Below are positions 1-12,838 of a DNA stretch of 64,000 bases, piece by piece. Made by a program: the position numbers and the translations under genes. A model generated the notes under the pieces. It ran no database searches. It was not told the DNA's origin and saw nothing but the letters and a program-made list of their open reading frames with translations. Each line of letters begins with the position of its first letter. The stretch's first letter is position 1. Origin of the DNA: Epiperipatus broadwayi (Eukaryota; Onychophora; Udeonychophora; Euonychophora; Peripatidae); NCBI GenBank assembly GCA_028023455.1, contig JAQFVV010000032.1, positions 990,001-1,054,000 of the forward strand, written 5' to 3'.

Positions 1-179
1 ATCATAACATTAATTTTATACATGTACAATGAAAGTTAAGCTAATAATAAAGATTTATTCTAGCCCATCAAACATTTAATATTTAAGATTAAGACAAAAT
101 TATAATATTGGAAAGTATTGTGCATATGAATTTAATAATTTGATTCAAATATTGAAGTAATCACTAGTTGGTGTCTTAT

Positions 180-540
180 TTTTCCATGGTAACAGTTTAG
201 TTCACTTCTCAGTTCGCAAATCTTTCGATCCAAAAAAATTATGGGATAACATTTCATTCAACTCTCTATTCATAAAACTTTATGTAAAAGTTATGGCCAT
301 TAACTTACCGGTAAGTTGATATTTAAATAGGTCATTGATCCTCCGACATCCAATTCAGTGGGTAGTCTGCAGTAGTTGTTTTTTTTAGTTTCACTTCTTC
401 CAAATCTCCGATCAAATTTAGGTAGAGCCAGACGACGATCTAGGTGACTTTTCTCGAGAGAAAGTGTTGGCAAACGATAGAGTTCTCCTCACTCATGGCG
501 AGCGATTTCAGTTCGTATCTAAGTGGACACATTTTATTAA
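180..540 (+). promoter_or_regulatory. candidate core promoter and first exon, plus strand
   Basis: This is the only GC-richer patch in the first 4.8 kb. It contains an AT-box TATTTAAATAG (320-330) and, about 30 bp further, TTCAGTG with an initiator-like TCAGT (355-359). About 135 bp of 5'-UTR-like sequence follows, then ATGGCGAGCGATTTCAG (495-511), whose frame runs MASDFSSYLSGH into T-rich sequence. A transposon promoter or LTR fragment would look the same. No downstream exon was recognised. Confidence 0.25.
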
Positions 541-779
541 TATTTTTTTTTGTATAAAAAAAATACGAGGCACTTCAAATTGCTCAACACTCTCTGGTAC
601 AACAAGATAAAAGACACTTTTCAAATCTGTCGGCTCCTTTTATATTCCCAGATTCTTTTTAGAAGTTCTGCGCATATTCCTTTTTACCTTTTGTTCTATT
701 TTATAAACTTCTACATTATTCTCCTTTTTTTTATTACAAAGTCTGTTTTCTCGTTAAGAATTTCTGCCATTTTTAATTA

Positions 780-806
780 CTATCAGAAAGTCGGACTTTC
801 TGATAG
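780..806. repeat. perfect 13-bp inverted repeat around one base
   Basis: CTATCAGAAAGTC and its exact reverse complement GACTTTCTGATAG flank a single G. It is more GC-balanced than the surroundings and would form a tight hairpin. No T run or gene end accompanies it. Confidence 0.7.
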
Positions 807-831
807 CAATCTTTTTTCTTCCACTATTTGA

Positions 832-3800
832 ATCAATTATTCAGTATGCACTTTCCAACATTGAATTTATTTTAGTTAACTTATATTAAAAAAAAAGAAA
901 AATTAAACTTTCACTGTATGTTTTCTTAAAACAACATTATATTACAAAAAAAATTAAAGATCGGGTTCTCTCTTTTTTTTATTTAAATGATACACAATAT
1001 TAAATAGTAATTTGTACCATATACATAAATAAATGGTACAATATATATATATATATATATATTCAGACTACCAGTAAGATATATCTTTTAGATAACTAAA
1101 ACAGGTTTGAAAATCAATGGAAACACTATGCAAGATAATTACACTGATATAATAATAAAACCTGTGATGAGGCAAGAAAATAAATACACACAGCACACAA
1201 CATATTTAAAGTTTAAATTGTAGTAGACCAAATAATATATTATAAAAATAAATATGCCTTCAGATATTATAACCTACAAAATATACATTATATTAAATTC
1301 CAGGCAATGTGAATAATAAGAAATATGAATAAGTAAAAATATGAATAGAACCCCAGTAACTATGTGCAGGCAATGCCAACAAATAAGCAAGCCGCACTCT
1401 CATTCATGGAAGACTAAATGCATATAAAAACAATATAATATCCAAATAAAATTTCCTAAACTGATATATACTTCTATTCCACATACGAATTAACTACAGA
1501 AGGCATAATTTGATAAATATTAATAAGTAACATCTTGCACACACATACAAAGGCATACAACACATTCATTCAGTCAAACACTATGTGTATACTAACAAAT
1601 CATCATAATAACATTCAATTGTATAAACTATCTAAATTCTCACACAAATAGACAATCATAACTTTCTCATTTATTAACTTCTATATCATTTATATTAAAA
1701 AGGGGTTATATCATGGGTACATTCATTTCTTAAGTTTAAAACAAATACAAGAACTCCAAATAGTAACAAAAGATCTTATAAAATAAACCTTTTACCATAT
1801 CTTTTTTGCACAACTCCATTTCTTGAATATGTACTATCATAAACATTTATAATACCATAAACAATATTAATCATAATAATATAATACATAAATTATAACT
1901 ACATAATAATAATTTAAAATATACATAAAAACATATGCTATTTCTTTTACCAATTTTTAGATCAGAGATTAAAGTTCTTTCCATCTTATAATAAAATTCT
2001 CTTTTATTCAAGTCTTTTTTTCTTTTAAAAATACAACTTAGTCTTTCACCTAGGCAGATAGATAATACGTATATGAAGATTTATAGCAGAAATTCTTTGA
2101 GAAAAATATTCATAATATAAAATTTAACAAATTTAAAGATGGCATGAACCGATAGTAAATACTTTAATATATGGCTCCTTTATAACATTTCTAATTGCAA
2201 TACAAATTGGAGAAATGAGCAGAAAGAAGTTATTAAATAATAACAGTACTTTATAAAGTTCCACATTATAAGTTTATTTATTTTATATTAAGTATGATAT
2301 CAGTCTAAATTTATTTTTTCAATGTCAAGTAATATATTTCAGAAAAACAATAAAGCAATTGAGAAAAATATTCTAAATAGAGATGAACTTGGAACAGATA
2401 ATTATATTAATGCAACATTAGCTTATCTGTCTTAACATGAACATAACTAAATAAAATATTTTCCCTAAAAGATTTAAAAAGTTGAATTTTATTCCTTTTT
2501 TCCCATTAAAATGTTATAGTTCAAGTCAAAATCATTGTAATTTCTTCTATGTTTAATATACTCAATACTTTTAGGATTGTTCATTATTATCATATCTTTA
2601 ATATGACATAAATATCATAACTTTTTCACATATCTCCAAAACAAACTAAAAATGATTATCTTCATAAATAATTTAATTATTCATATTTAGAGTAGTTCTA
2701 TTAAACATTTAATAATTACTTCATTAATAATTAAAATTATAGTTAATAACTAAGATTATTTAAATTGTTGAAGGTAAATATTATGAAGTTCAAATTTAAC
2801 TGTTTAGTATAATAATAAAATAACATAATTTCCTAATGTGCATTCAGTTTATTGTTGACCTAAAAATTACTAGGATTTTTGATATCTTTCCCAAATTTAC
2901 TGACTGATAAGCCAGATGAACATATGCTTTAGATGTGGTACTGCAATGGATAACTTTAATTTTTTATTCAATTTTTAAAAAAAAAAAATAAAATTTAACA
3001 CTTTTAAAGTGACTCAAAACAAAATGTGAAAATAATAGTTAAACAAAATCAAACAAATAAAATAAAGTGTCTATAATACACATACTCATTAAGATTTCTA
3101 CAGCATTTCCTGTAATGTGATATAGGTCTACAAACATCATTTCTAATATTTTATCATATTTAAATTATTAGCAGATTTTTATCTTTCATATTGACCTGAC
3201 CTTCAACTTTTTACTTAAGATTATTTAGTCATGTGATGTCTAGTTAGACAAAATACAAATGAACTTTATTAATTGAATTTAATTATTAAATAAATGATTT
3301 ATTTAATCAATTTAAACTTTTTTAAAAAATTATACCTTTACTCAAAATACTCTCTATAAAAACTTTTAATATTACAATTATTTAATGTACTCTTTTTTAT
3401 TAAAATATAACTTAATATTCTTTTAAATTTCTTAATTTTTTTACATTCATGCCCAAATATTTATATCCATATGTATACTAAATATAACCAAGATTTTAAA
3501 ACAATGAAGTTAAATGAATGCTTAATATTTAAAACTGAAACTTATCCCAATTAGTTAGTTAAATTTAATCTCTAAATTCTGACTTTAAACACTCATATAA
3601 ACTAAAATTTTTATAAGTTATTTTAAAACCACTTATTTTAAAACCTAACAAAGATCCTAACCAAATTAAATAACTAAATTTTATACAAAATAAAATAACT
3701 TTATTGCATATACTTAAAATATGGCAAGCTTTAAATTAACCTTTCTTTAGATTCTGATCAAGTTTACTTTTAAGCAAATATCAAACAATCTTAGTATTTC

Positions 3801-4845
3801 CTAAGTAACTAAGAGTTAAATAGGCCAAATAATTATTTTAATAAATAATATAACATTTAGCTTAAGACTTTATAGTTTAATAATAAATTTATTATAATCT
3901 AAAAAAAATTTTTAACACTTTATAGTATATTTAGTTCACAGGGCTAAATGTATAGTTATAATATAGATAGCAAATTTCTTTTATATCCTGTTGATAGATT
4001 TATTTTTAAGATAAAAAAATTAACTTTTAAACATATATTAAATTGAATCATTTATAAACTATATTATAATTGATAATATTGCAATTATCTTAAAAATTCC
4101 CATCAATTCATTTTTAAAATGTCTATTTTAATCCTCCAGAATGTTTTCTATAAAAGAAATAGCCTTCATAGAAAGAAAAAAATCATAAACTATGCTCTAT
4201 GTCCTAGAAATGTTATTTTAATAAAAAATATATTTAACCATACTTGTTACATCTCGATAATGTAGATATTGCAAGATTTAATATAAGCAATACTTCTTCA
4301 AAAAGATAATCTTGCGAGATTATTCGAGTTATAACATTTATCAAACAATATTTAAAGCAATATTATCTTATGGATGTTTTATTAACCATGAATGTTTGAA
4401 TAAATAAAATGTTTTCCTCTTGCATATATTTTGAAAAATATGACATAACCATGATTGATAGCAACAAGGATATTTATTTAATACTTCATTATTTATGCTA
4501 TTTCTGAAATAGAACATTGTAGAGTTCCCAACCATGATCTTATTTAAGATTTTATAATACAAATCCCAGGTTTTAAAACTGATTCCTTATATTTTTAAAA
4601 AAAATCATCATTTTCAATCCTATTACTTTATGATTTGAATAAAGGAGAATCAAAAATTTTCATTAAAATTAAGTCAATAAAGATTTCAATTTAAAACTAT
4701 CATGTATAAAAGATACACATATGGGAATTAAGTCAAATGTCTCACATCACACAAGTATACATTCTCTATTTTATATATATATTTTTTACTAAAGACTTAA
4801 ACATTTTGTTTTTAATAAACAAACACTTTGCTTTTAGATAGTACT
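832..4845. other. AT-rich sequence without recognised features
   Basis: Simple AT-rich DNA with a TA microsatellite at about 1038-1062 and many short A/T runs. Open frames are short and low in complexity. I see no exon, RNA or transposon signature. Confidence 0.6.
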
Positions 4846-4848
4846 CTA

Positions 4849-4932
4849 CAAGCGTTGGTGGCCTAGCGGTTAGAGTAGCTGCCTTTGAAGCATCCGGCCA
4901 ACGTTTGCTTCCCGGTCAACGCTTTGACATAT
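4849..4932 (+). mobile_element. tRNA-derived SINE, copy 1
   Basis: A tRNA-like unit starting CAAGCGTTGGTGGCC, with an A box around TGGCCTAGCGGTTAG and a degenerate B box around TTTGCTTCCCGG. The ends pair as an extended acceptor stem (CAAGCGTTG with CAACGCTTTG). The tail is GACATATG followed by TA-rich sequence. TACTCTA occurs just before and shortly after and may be a short target duplication. Four more copies lie in the window. Confidence 0.8.
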
Positions 4933-5154
4933 GAATATATATATATTTACTCTATTAATAAAAATTTGTAACAATTGGAATACTAGGATTTTGACTGTAA
5001 ATAAACTATTAGAATATTTGCTATTCTTAATTAACAATTGATTACTTTTTCTAAAATAGCATTGAGTTAGCCATAAATGAGATGTTAAATGGGGAAACTA
5101 TTTAAATGAAGTCAGCTAAAATACATAATTGTAAACAAATTAAATAATAAATTA

Positions 5155-7125
5155 TTGGATATTAATAAAAGTAGAAGAGATGGGAGTCAAAAAGTTTGGA
5201 AATATATAAAAAGGAATGTAGGCGAGAGAAAAATAGAGTTCACAATATGTAATAAGGTTTTCATCTGATGTGCTTAAGTAAGACTTGGATATAAAAGCTG
5301 CATGGTTGTGTAGATCATGTATAAATGTGATAAAATAGATAAAAAATGGTTTTAATGTAATGAAAGAAAAATATTATTATTAAATGGTGAGGAGAAAAAA
5401 AATGGAGCTCTAGCGAAGAATTAGAGACAATTTTAAATAAGTATGTAATGAATATAGAAAAGATGTTAGATATGAAAGACATAGTAATTGAAATGTAAAT
5501 TTTACAGAAAATGAATTGGAAGTTGAAAGGGAAGCGGTTTAGATGGATGGGCAGCAGAGATAGTGAAGTTAGGAAATTGAACAAAACTAAACAGATTTGT
5601 TTTAATAAAATGGCACAGGACAAAATTTCCAGATATATGGAATAATACAAGAGTGAGGCTATTATTTAAAGGAAAGGGTATCATAGAAAGATAAAACAAT
5701 TATAGAGCATAGGTCTTATATCATTTTTGCATATATGTGGATGGGTGACAAAATGGATGAAAAAAAAAATGGTAGATCTGTAAGGTTTTAGAATGGAGTC
5801 ATATAAGAGTTCATTTGTAGTCCCACAGCTTTTACATATATATGAGTAGGAATACAAATAGTTGTCTTTATAGCTATAGAGAAGGCATATAAAATAGAAA
5901 GATTATGGGTGTTTAATAAATTTGGAAAAAATGCTTTAGTGGATCTTAAAAGATTGCAAAAAAATTACTATATGTATCGGTTAAAAATGAAGTGGGATTA
6001 AGGCTAGTATGCACTACGTCACATTTTGTGGGAGAATAAAAGAAATTTTTCTTGGTGGATATAAAAGTTAAATGTGGTGAATAGTTTGGGAATCATCTTA
6101 AATAATCAGAGGAATTGCTTGGATGAATGGAGAAAAAATTGATAAATGAAGCAAATAAAAAAAAGGGATTGGTAAAGAAATTAACGTTTTCATATAATAT
6201 GATGTAGCAAGAATTGTATGAGTGACAGTAGCAGCCTTCACTTATAGTAGTAATGCATTGTTAGTAAATGTGTTAATTTCTTAGAAAAAGTACAGAGAAG
6301 TAGAAAGACATGTCTTAGATGCAGATATGTGGATGGCAAAGAAGGCAATTCAAGGAGAAATACGATGGTCAAATTTTTATATGAAAGATGCAAAAAGCAA
6401 AATGAAAATGTTCGGTAGATTGCAATTTATGGATTGCAAGAGAATAGCCAAAACAGTATTTAATTGGTTATGAGTAAAAGGCAGGCAACAAGATGGGTGA
6501 GAAAGGTAGTACAATATAAAGATGATTTGGGTAAAGACATTGTCGGTATAATGTAGAAAAGGTGGGATGTTAGGATTGTGGAGTGTTATTGTGGCAAAGA
6601 ATGGGATATAGATGCACTAATAAAAAATAGGGAGCTGAAGAACTAGTATGGGAAGTAAAAAAAGTCTAAAATATATATAGAAACAGAATATTGGGTGCGA
6701 GTTAATAGTAAGGAATCTATTGTTTAAGGCTTGAACAGGATAGTTAGCAACACTGGAATATACACATAAATGAAGAAATGTGGGTGATTTAATCTGTCTG
6801 CAAGTTATATAAGGAAGCCATGGAAAATATTTGGCATCTGATAATTGAAGGTTAATGCTTACAAGAAGAAATAATGAAGTTATGGAAGAATAAATATAAA
6901 CTGATTATACAGAAAGTGGATGCTTGGTCTTTATGCTGGGTTTGGAAAAATTTAAGAGGATCTAGATATAAAGACCATGGAATGGACAAAAATGATTTTG
7001 GAAATGGCATGGAGCAGGGTAAAGAATACGGAAAAAACTTATGGCACTGAATGGAAAGGGAAAATAAGACGGCTAACCGATTTTGCTGGGCAATAGTGGC
7101 AGAGACATTCCCGACTTTAAGTAGC
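5155..7125 (+). mobile_element. CR1-like LINE fragment, 5'-truncated, plus strand
   Basis: Broken reverse-transcriptase reading frames are visible. Around 5518-5720 there is a segment with NTRVRLLFKGKG and NNYRAIGLIS, matching RT domain 1. Around 6060-6190 a segment corresponds to the NRYNYLGI...WEKKLI region of the other copies. The 3' part matches the C-terminal and 3'-UTR parts of the minus-strand copies at 41195-44770 and 45135-46050, including the GGCTAAC...ATTTTGCTGGGCAATAGTGGC stretch near 7070-7105. Many stops and shifts make it inactive. The 5' start is judged from where coding-like sequence begins. Confidence 0.75.
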
Positions 7126-7129
7126 CATA

Positions 7130-8437
7130 TCACATGTATAATTATTTATTCGTCCTAAACGAATAAAATAAAATTTTGCATATATATGAATGGTAGATTC
7201 TAGAGCTTTCTGAATTAAAATTTGTTTTATGATTAGAGTAAGTTCCCAGTACCCAATATTGTGTGGCAATAGCTCTTTTCTCAATACCTGTATTAAGTTC
7301 CATTGATGTTTGTTCATGTAAGTATAAATTGTATGCTAATAATATTACTAATTACTATAATAATATAATTATTATGGGATCTAATAATCTTCCTCCATTG
7401 CAAAAAGGCTGTTTGGTTCATTTTACGATAGCAAATTTGATAAAAAATGATGGCTTTTCATGATATTGACAAAATAAAATGCTGACATTAAAAGCTATAT
7501 TTTGCTTTACAAAAAGTGGCAAGTTGCATACCAAGAATAGTTTTATTCATTACACAATAAATTATGATTACATATATTAATAATTGCACTAAAAATAATT
7601 GGAAAATGTATACATTAGCCTAAAATAGATTGGCAAACTTTTTAACATGGGCCACTTTGTTCATCTCTATTCCGGTCCCCCCAATTAAAGAGCAACTAGG
7701 AGAGCTAAACATATTCTGAAAAATATGAATTTCTGAATGATTGTGGATATATTTGAACATTTATTTTAGAGCAGAACATACTAATTTATAATAAGTCTGA
7801 ATTCATAAAACAATGTTAGAATGCGCATTTTTCCTCTCCTCAAGTTATCAAAATTGTTTATAAATTACAAGAGGAAATAAAAAGATGTTTACTTAGTCAC
7901 AGAATCACTTCAACATTTTGAATTACAAATGCAAAAATTTGTACTAAAAAAATTTAGTATAAATAATTTTGAAAAATTTAGATCATTAAAAAAAAAATGC
8001 ACAAGAAAATAAACTGGAAAATGCGTACATTGCATGACCATACATATAAATATCTTTTATTTGCAATCTTTGTAAAAATAAATTGGCACAGCATATTTTT
8101 TTTTAAAAAAAAAAACAATTTCATCATACATACACAGTATGTGTACCAAATAGAATGGAAAATAGTCAGTTGCTAAACTGATTTATTTCTCATTTTTAAT
8201 GTCATCTTAATAATAGAACTGCAAAGTAACATTTTTATCATAAATATTGTCATCAAAAAATTGTTTTAAATTTTAAAAACAATCATTGAACCAAAAATAA
8301 ATTAGAAATCTATAGTCTATACTATTAGCTAATGTCTACTTTATTTTCATAGCAAGTTAGATTGTTGCATTTTATTTAAGAACTTTTAATTTCACAATGA
8401 AAAACAATAAATGATTAAAAGGGCAATAAATAAATTT
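7130..8437. other. AT-rich sequence without recognised features
   Basis: No exon or repeat family recognised. A small C run occurs near 7676. Open frames here are short and not protein-like. Confidence 0.5.
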
Positions 8438-8438
8438 A

Positions 8439-8567
8439 AAATATATTGTGATTGTCAAGCGTTGGTGGCCGAATGGTCGGCACAGCCGCCTTACAAGAAG
8501 TTGTCGCGGGTTCGCTTCCCGGCTGATGCTTTGACACATGAAAAGAAAAAAACAAATATATTGTGAT
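8439..8567 (+). mobile_element. tRNA-derived SINE, copy 2, with 14-bp target duplication
   Basis: The unit (8453-8553) begins GTCAAGCGTTGGTGGCCGAA and has an A-box-like TGGCCGAATGGTCGG and a near-perfect B box GGGTTCGCTTCCC. It ends TGCTTTGACACATG plus an A-rich tail. It is flanked by the 14-bp direct repeat AAATATATTGTGAT at 8439-8452 and 8554-8567. That is the signature of target-primed insertion. Confidence 0.9.
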
Positions 8568-9062
8568 CAGTCTTTCTCCTGCGATGGATTAAATAGATTT
8601 GTACAATTCAAAATTTGATTATAACATCAGGCACACAATAGATTCAAGCCCTGATTTAGCATGGTCAGTGAAAATTGGTGTATTTATAGAAATGCACTCT
8701 AAAGTGATTCATTTAAGTTTTTTAAACTCTTACTAACATGCGAGTGCGCGAAGATTTATATTTAAAGTAATAGCGCATTATCGGAGTTCAACTTCCATCG
8801 AATAATTTGTTGGCAACAATAAAAAAAAAATGTAAATTGTACTTTTGTAATACTAATAAAAAAAAAAAAAATTGATCACATAAGTGTATCAAAAATAAAT
8901 TAGAAAATGTACATTATGTATAAATTCTTTTAATTTACTCTATTTATTTTAATGACCTCAATATCACATCAAGCAAATGGCCATCATATTTGATAAAATG
9001 TTAAAAATTGAGAAAAGGGGACACAATAATTTACTATGCTTACTAATAAATAATTAAACTAC

Positions 9063-9500
9063 TAAACATCACATGATCACCATTCTTTATGCTTACCCAA
9101 GCTGATTAAACAGAAGCTAATTTCTTCATATAGTAGTGCCACTCAGTGCAAGCCAGAGTAATCAATGGATACAAGGTTTGTGCATAAAATCCCTATCTAG
9201 TGCCTACTCATCCAATATCTCCAGTAGATCTATACAAGCTAACGAGCTCGAATTAAAAACGGTTTCATTTTGGACTCAAAAGCTTTATAGTTAGTTAATA
9301 AAGTAAACGGTGGTTGCTGGAGGATTGCATTAGATACCAAGATCTAGGTGTAGTGCTCTCAGATCCAAGATTCCTCAGTGATGAAAGCCACAAACTAGAA
9401 ACTAGTTTGAGCATAGGAATTTTATGCACAAACCTTATTGCATTCATTGATTATGCTGGCTTGCACCGAGTCGCACTACTGTATGGAGAGTTTGGCCACT
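9063..9500. mobile_element. long-inverted-repeat element family R1, copy 1
   Basis: The left arm begins TAAACATCACATGATCACC and runs through GTGCCACTCAGTGCAAGCC and AAAATCCCTATCTAGTGCC. The right arm is the reverse complement (GGGATTTTATGCACAAACC-like, then GCTTGCACCGAGTCGCACTA, GTATGGAGAG). The middle carries GTGCTCTCAGATCCAAG and CAGTGATGAAAGCCACAAAC. The right arm stops before the outer part. It has no coding capacity, so it is a foldback or non-autonomous DNA element. Confidence 0.8.
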
Positions 9501-9511
9501 GTAATAAATAA

Positions 9512-10370
9512 TTCATAAACTATATTTATATACTGGTCACTGTTTTTGAATAATATTCTTAATAAAACATTTATTCATTGATTATTATTCTCAATTTTAC
9601 ATTATTTTTTAATAAGATATTCAGTGTTTATTTTTTTATTAAGGATTGTTTTGGATGATCATTGTCCTTAATATATAAAGGTATGTAAATAAATCAGAGT
9701 AATTAAACACCATCATTTCACTGTGAAAACAGGATATTAAATACTGTACATACCAGTCAAATTATTAAAGTAAACTATGACATTATTAACTATTAATCTC
9801 TTTTCTAGAATTGCTATGCAATCTTTTTAAGTACACCTTTACCTCCTCTCCTAGTGACGGCAATTGGTCCCCCAAAACTCATCCTTAAGCAAGAATATTG
9901 TATACAGAATATGTATTTATAATGGGGGCCTATGGGAACTTGTGAATAAAGTGGATTTAAAAAATTATTTATCAAATGCAGTGTATAAAAATATGTAAAA
10001 CCAAAACCCTTAATGTATTATGCAGATATTGTACTGTACACCACAATGCACATGTATGTATAAGTGCTCCCCCTGTTTGTAGAAGGATTATTTAACACTT
10101 ATTTTAAATGCAATCTGTTTTTCTTTAAAAACTTTTTTTCTAATTCAACGTTCGTTTTAAACTGTTTTTCTTCTGATTTGAAACCACATGGCTCTAAACA
10201 TTTTTAAGGAAGTTACAAAATCAATAACTATTTTTATATAATTAACCATGTGTTCTAAAAATAATATACAGTAATTAAGTTAATATTCGTATTTAGTGTT
10301 TACCTGAAAGTTTGCGATGATGGTATTTTAGTTGTACTGTATTTATATATTGGACTATTTCATCATCTAA
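9512..10370. other. AT-rich sequence without recognised features
   Basis: Low-complexity flank between an R1 element and a hairpin. No coding, RNA or transposon signature seen. Confidence 0.5.
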
Positions 10371-10377
10371 TATAAAT

Positions 10378-10472
10378 GTTGAATGTCTTTGAAAAAATTA
10401 AACTTTATTTAAATAATCCAAGTACTGCATATTATATTTAAATAAAGTTTAATTTTTCTAAAGATATTCAAC
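10378..10472. repeat. long imperfect hairpin (38-nt arms)
   Basis: The left arm (10378-10415, GTTGAATGTCTTTGAAAAAA...) is nearly the exact reverse complement of the right arm (10435-10472, ...TAAAGATATTCAAC), with about 20 nt between them and only a few mismatches. It could be a small MITE or a hairpin precursor RNA. It lies downstream of the FAM13 stop. Confidence 0.7.
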
Positions 10473-10474
10473 AC

Positions 10475-12769
10475 TTAAATATATATAGTATAGACTCATT
10501 AATTATTTATATTTTAAGTTTATATGTTCTATAATCAAAATACTGAATGCAGTACTAACATTGTTTTATAAATAAAATATTGTATATGCTATACAATTTC
10601 AGCAAAGTCATTACCAGTATGTGTATTACTGTAATGTACTTTTGCTTTTGGGTAAAATGACTTTCAAATATTTATTCTCTGACATTATCAGTGATGCCAA
10701 ATTCAATATGGCTGCCAAAAAAAATTTTCCCGATCGTTATAGTGAATAATCGATTGTAAATCGTAGTGGGTACAAATTGATGACAATTGCTATTGCAAAA
10801 TGTCGCTAATTAGCCAATCGCTAAGTGAGGTCTAGATGTATATGAAAAATGTAGAATGACAAGCTTTATGAGTATATGAAAACAAATAATACACACAAAC
10901 AATAATTTTTCTTTTCATTTTTATTCCAAAATTCTACATGGCACTTTTTTATTATTTATTAATACTTGTACATGCAAAAAAAAATAGATATATTTTATAT
11001 ATATATTATTTATATATGTATAACTGTATATATATATCACTGAATACTTCTTTAGCTGTCTAGAAAATTTTCTTTAGTAAAATACCAAAGAATAATAATA
11101 TTGTTCAAGATGGACAAAAAAAAAAAGCATATGATCACTTAAACAAAATTAATATATACAAAAAAGCAGCTTTAATACCTTAAAAAGTACAAAGCTAGGA
11201 ATAGTTTCTGAACATAGGAAGAAAAAAGCCTTATATGTACTTTTTTTTTCTTGCAATTATTAAACATGATACAAAATATTTTAGTGACTAACAACGCTTT
11301 AGATTGATCATATTTACATTATAACAATTCTCTGAGTGTTTATAAAAAAGCTTCAACAAATTACAATGAACCAAACATCCTAAAATATTTATTTTTTAAT
11401 CTAAAAACAAAAAAAGAACAATAGTGAACTAAACTTTGGTGACTAATTAAGATATTTATACAGACGATAATGAACACAGTTTATATTATATACGATAAAC
11501 AAATAACATTATATAACAAATATGTTACACAATGCTCAACAACAAATAAATTAATTTTAAAAAAAAAGTGAAAATGCAACACAATCTATTGGCGGTGGTG
11601 GGGGAAAGGGGAGGCAAAAATCTATTTTGAAGCTGTGTGAGAGCATACGTATGTATATGAAAGCATATGTACTTTTAAAAATTAGTAAATAATCTTATAA
11701 AAACTATTAATAAGAAATTAATGCTAATTTATATATGTGCAAATATGTAAACATTGGATATAAGTACATAATTATGAATCTAATTTTATAAATTTTACAC
11801 ATGCTATGTGCATGCAAGTGTTTTTTTTTGTTTTTTTAGAATATACATGTGTGTTCTATAGACACATATCTAATTTCATTTTAAAAATACATATACAATC
11901 ATATTTTTATAAAAATATTTTTTACTTTAATCAATTATCTCTATATTTAAAAAATGCTATAAAATAATGATTTTTTTTTTTTTTTTACATACTGCTCGTT
12001 TTAAACTATTTCAGCTTCATACAAAAATTAATGAGCTCAAAAATCGTATAAATATGTTATTTTTTTCTGGAAGAATTAAGTAGATGTATCAATAATAGAA
12101 CACTGGACAAGTAACTATGTCCATTCTAATTAGACCATATCACCATTAATTAGTTTAAACAATCGATTTTCATCTAAAATGGACAAATATATATATATCA
12201 ATACAATGGTCTTCCCATGGAATGAAAAAAAATCAGATCTCTATAATATGATATTCATAGTCAAGTTATTAAATAATCATCATTCCAATAATTTCAATAA
12301 AATAATAGTAAAAAAATCCTAAGAATATATAATTTTAATGCGGGGGGGGGGGGTGCATTTTGAAACTCAGTTAAAAACCATCTATATATATGGCTTTTTA
12401 TTTGAAAATAATAATAATAAAACTATTTTGACCAGATAACATAATGAAATTTAAGTAATAGCTTTTTTTATTTTTAAAGAAAAAAAAACAGAGGAAGAGG
12501 GTAAATAAGGTCACAATGGAAAAGTAAAAAAAAAAAAAATTTTACCAAATAAAATCTTACTAAATACACTTCTTGTACATATTAGTAATTCATGCCTTTA
12601 AACAGGATATTTGAACAATTTTACAAAACAAATATATTAACAATTTATGATTTCTATTTATAGAATTATACATAAATACATAACAAACTATATTACAGAT
12701 AGGTATTTTTCAAATATGAGACTTGAGATGATGCTGTCTGACAGCAGAGGCAGGATCTTCCTAACCATG
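10475..12769 (-). other. probable FAM13 3' UTR and downstream flank
   Basis: The sequence directly after the stop (about 12640-12769) is still fairly complex and should be 3' UTR. Further down it becomes A/T-run-rich, with a G run at 12341-12353, a GGTGG-type purine-rich spot at 11590-11615 and several TA repeats. I see no exon-like or transposon-coding signal. The end of the transcript cannot be placed by eye. Confidence 0.45.
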
Positions 12770-12838
12770 TCAAAGAGACAAATGGTGGTCATGTTTGGAG
12801 ATGAGTGCTTCAAGTAATCTTAACTTCGCCTTCACTTG
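12770..12838 (-). CDS. FAM13: FAM13 last coding exon (KAKLRLLEALISK, stop)
   Basis: After acceptor TTCTTTAG, 23 codons read QVKAKLRLLEALISKHDHHL, then SL and TGA (TCA on the plus strand at 12770-12772). KAKLRLLE(V/A)LISK close to the C-terminus is the conserved end of FAM13 proteins, so this is the natural stop and not a truncation. The 3' UTR continues to lower coordinates. AATAAA-like hexamers are too frequent in this AT-rich sequence to place the cleavage site. Confidence 0.95.
   Translation of the reverse strand, partial: QVKAKLRLLEALISKHDHHLSL

Noticed and set aside
550-831. 93-codon open frame near the left edge
   Set aside because: F/Y/I-rich translation of T-rich DNA, no family resemblance, and it ends in the palindrome at 780-806.
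5315-5650. 111-codon minus-strand open frame
   Set aside because: Lies antisense to the CR1 fragment; hydrophobic low-complexity shadow of A-rich coding sequence.
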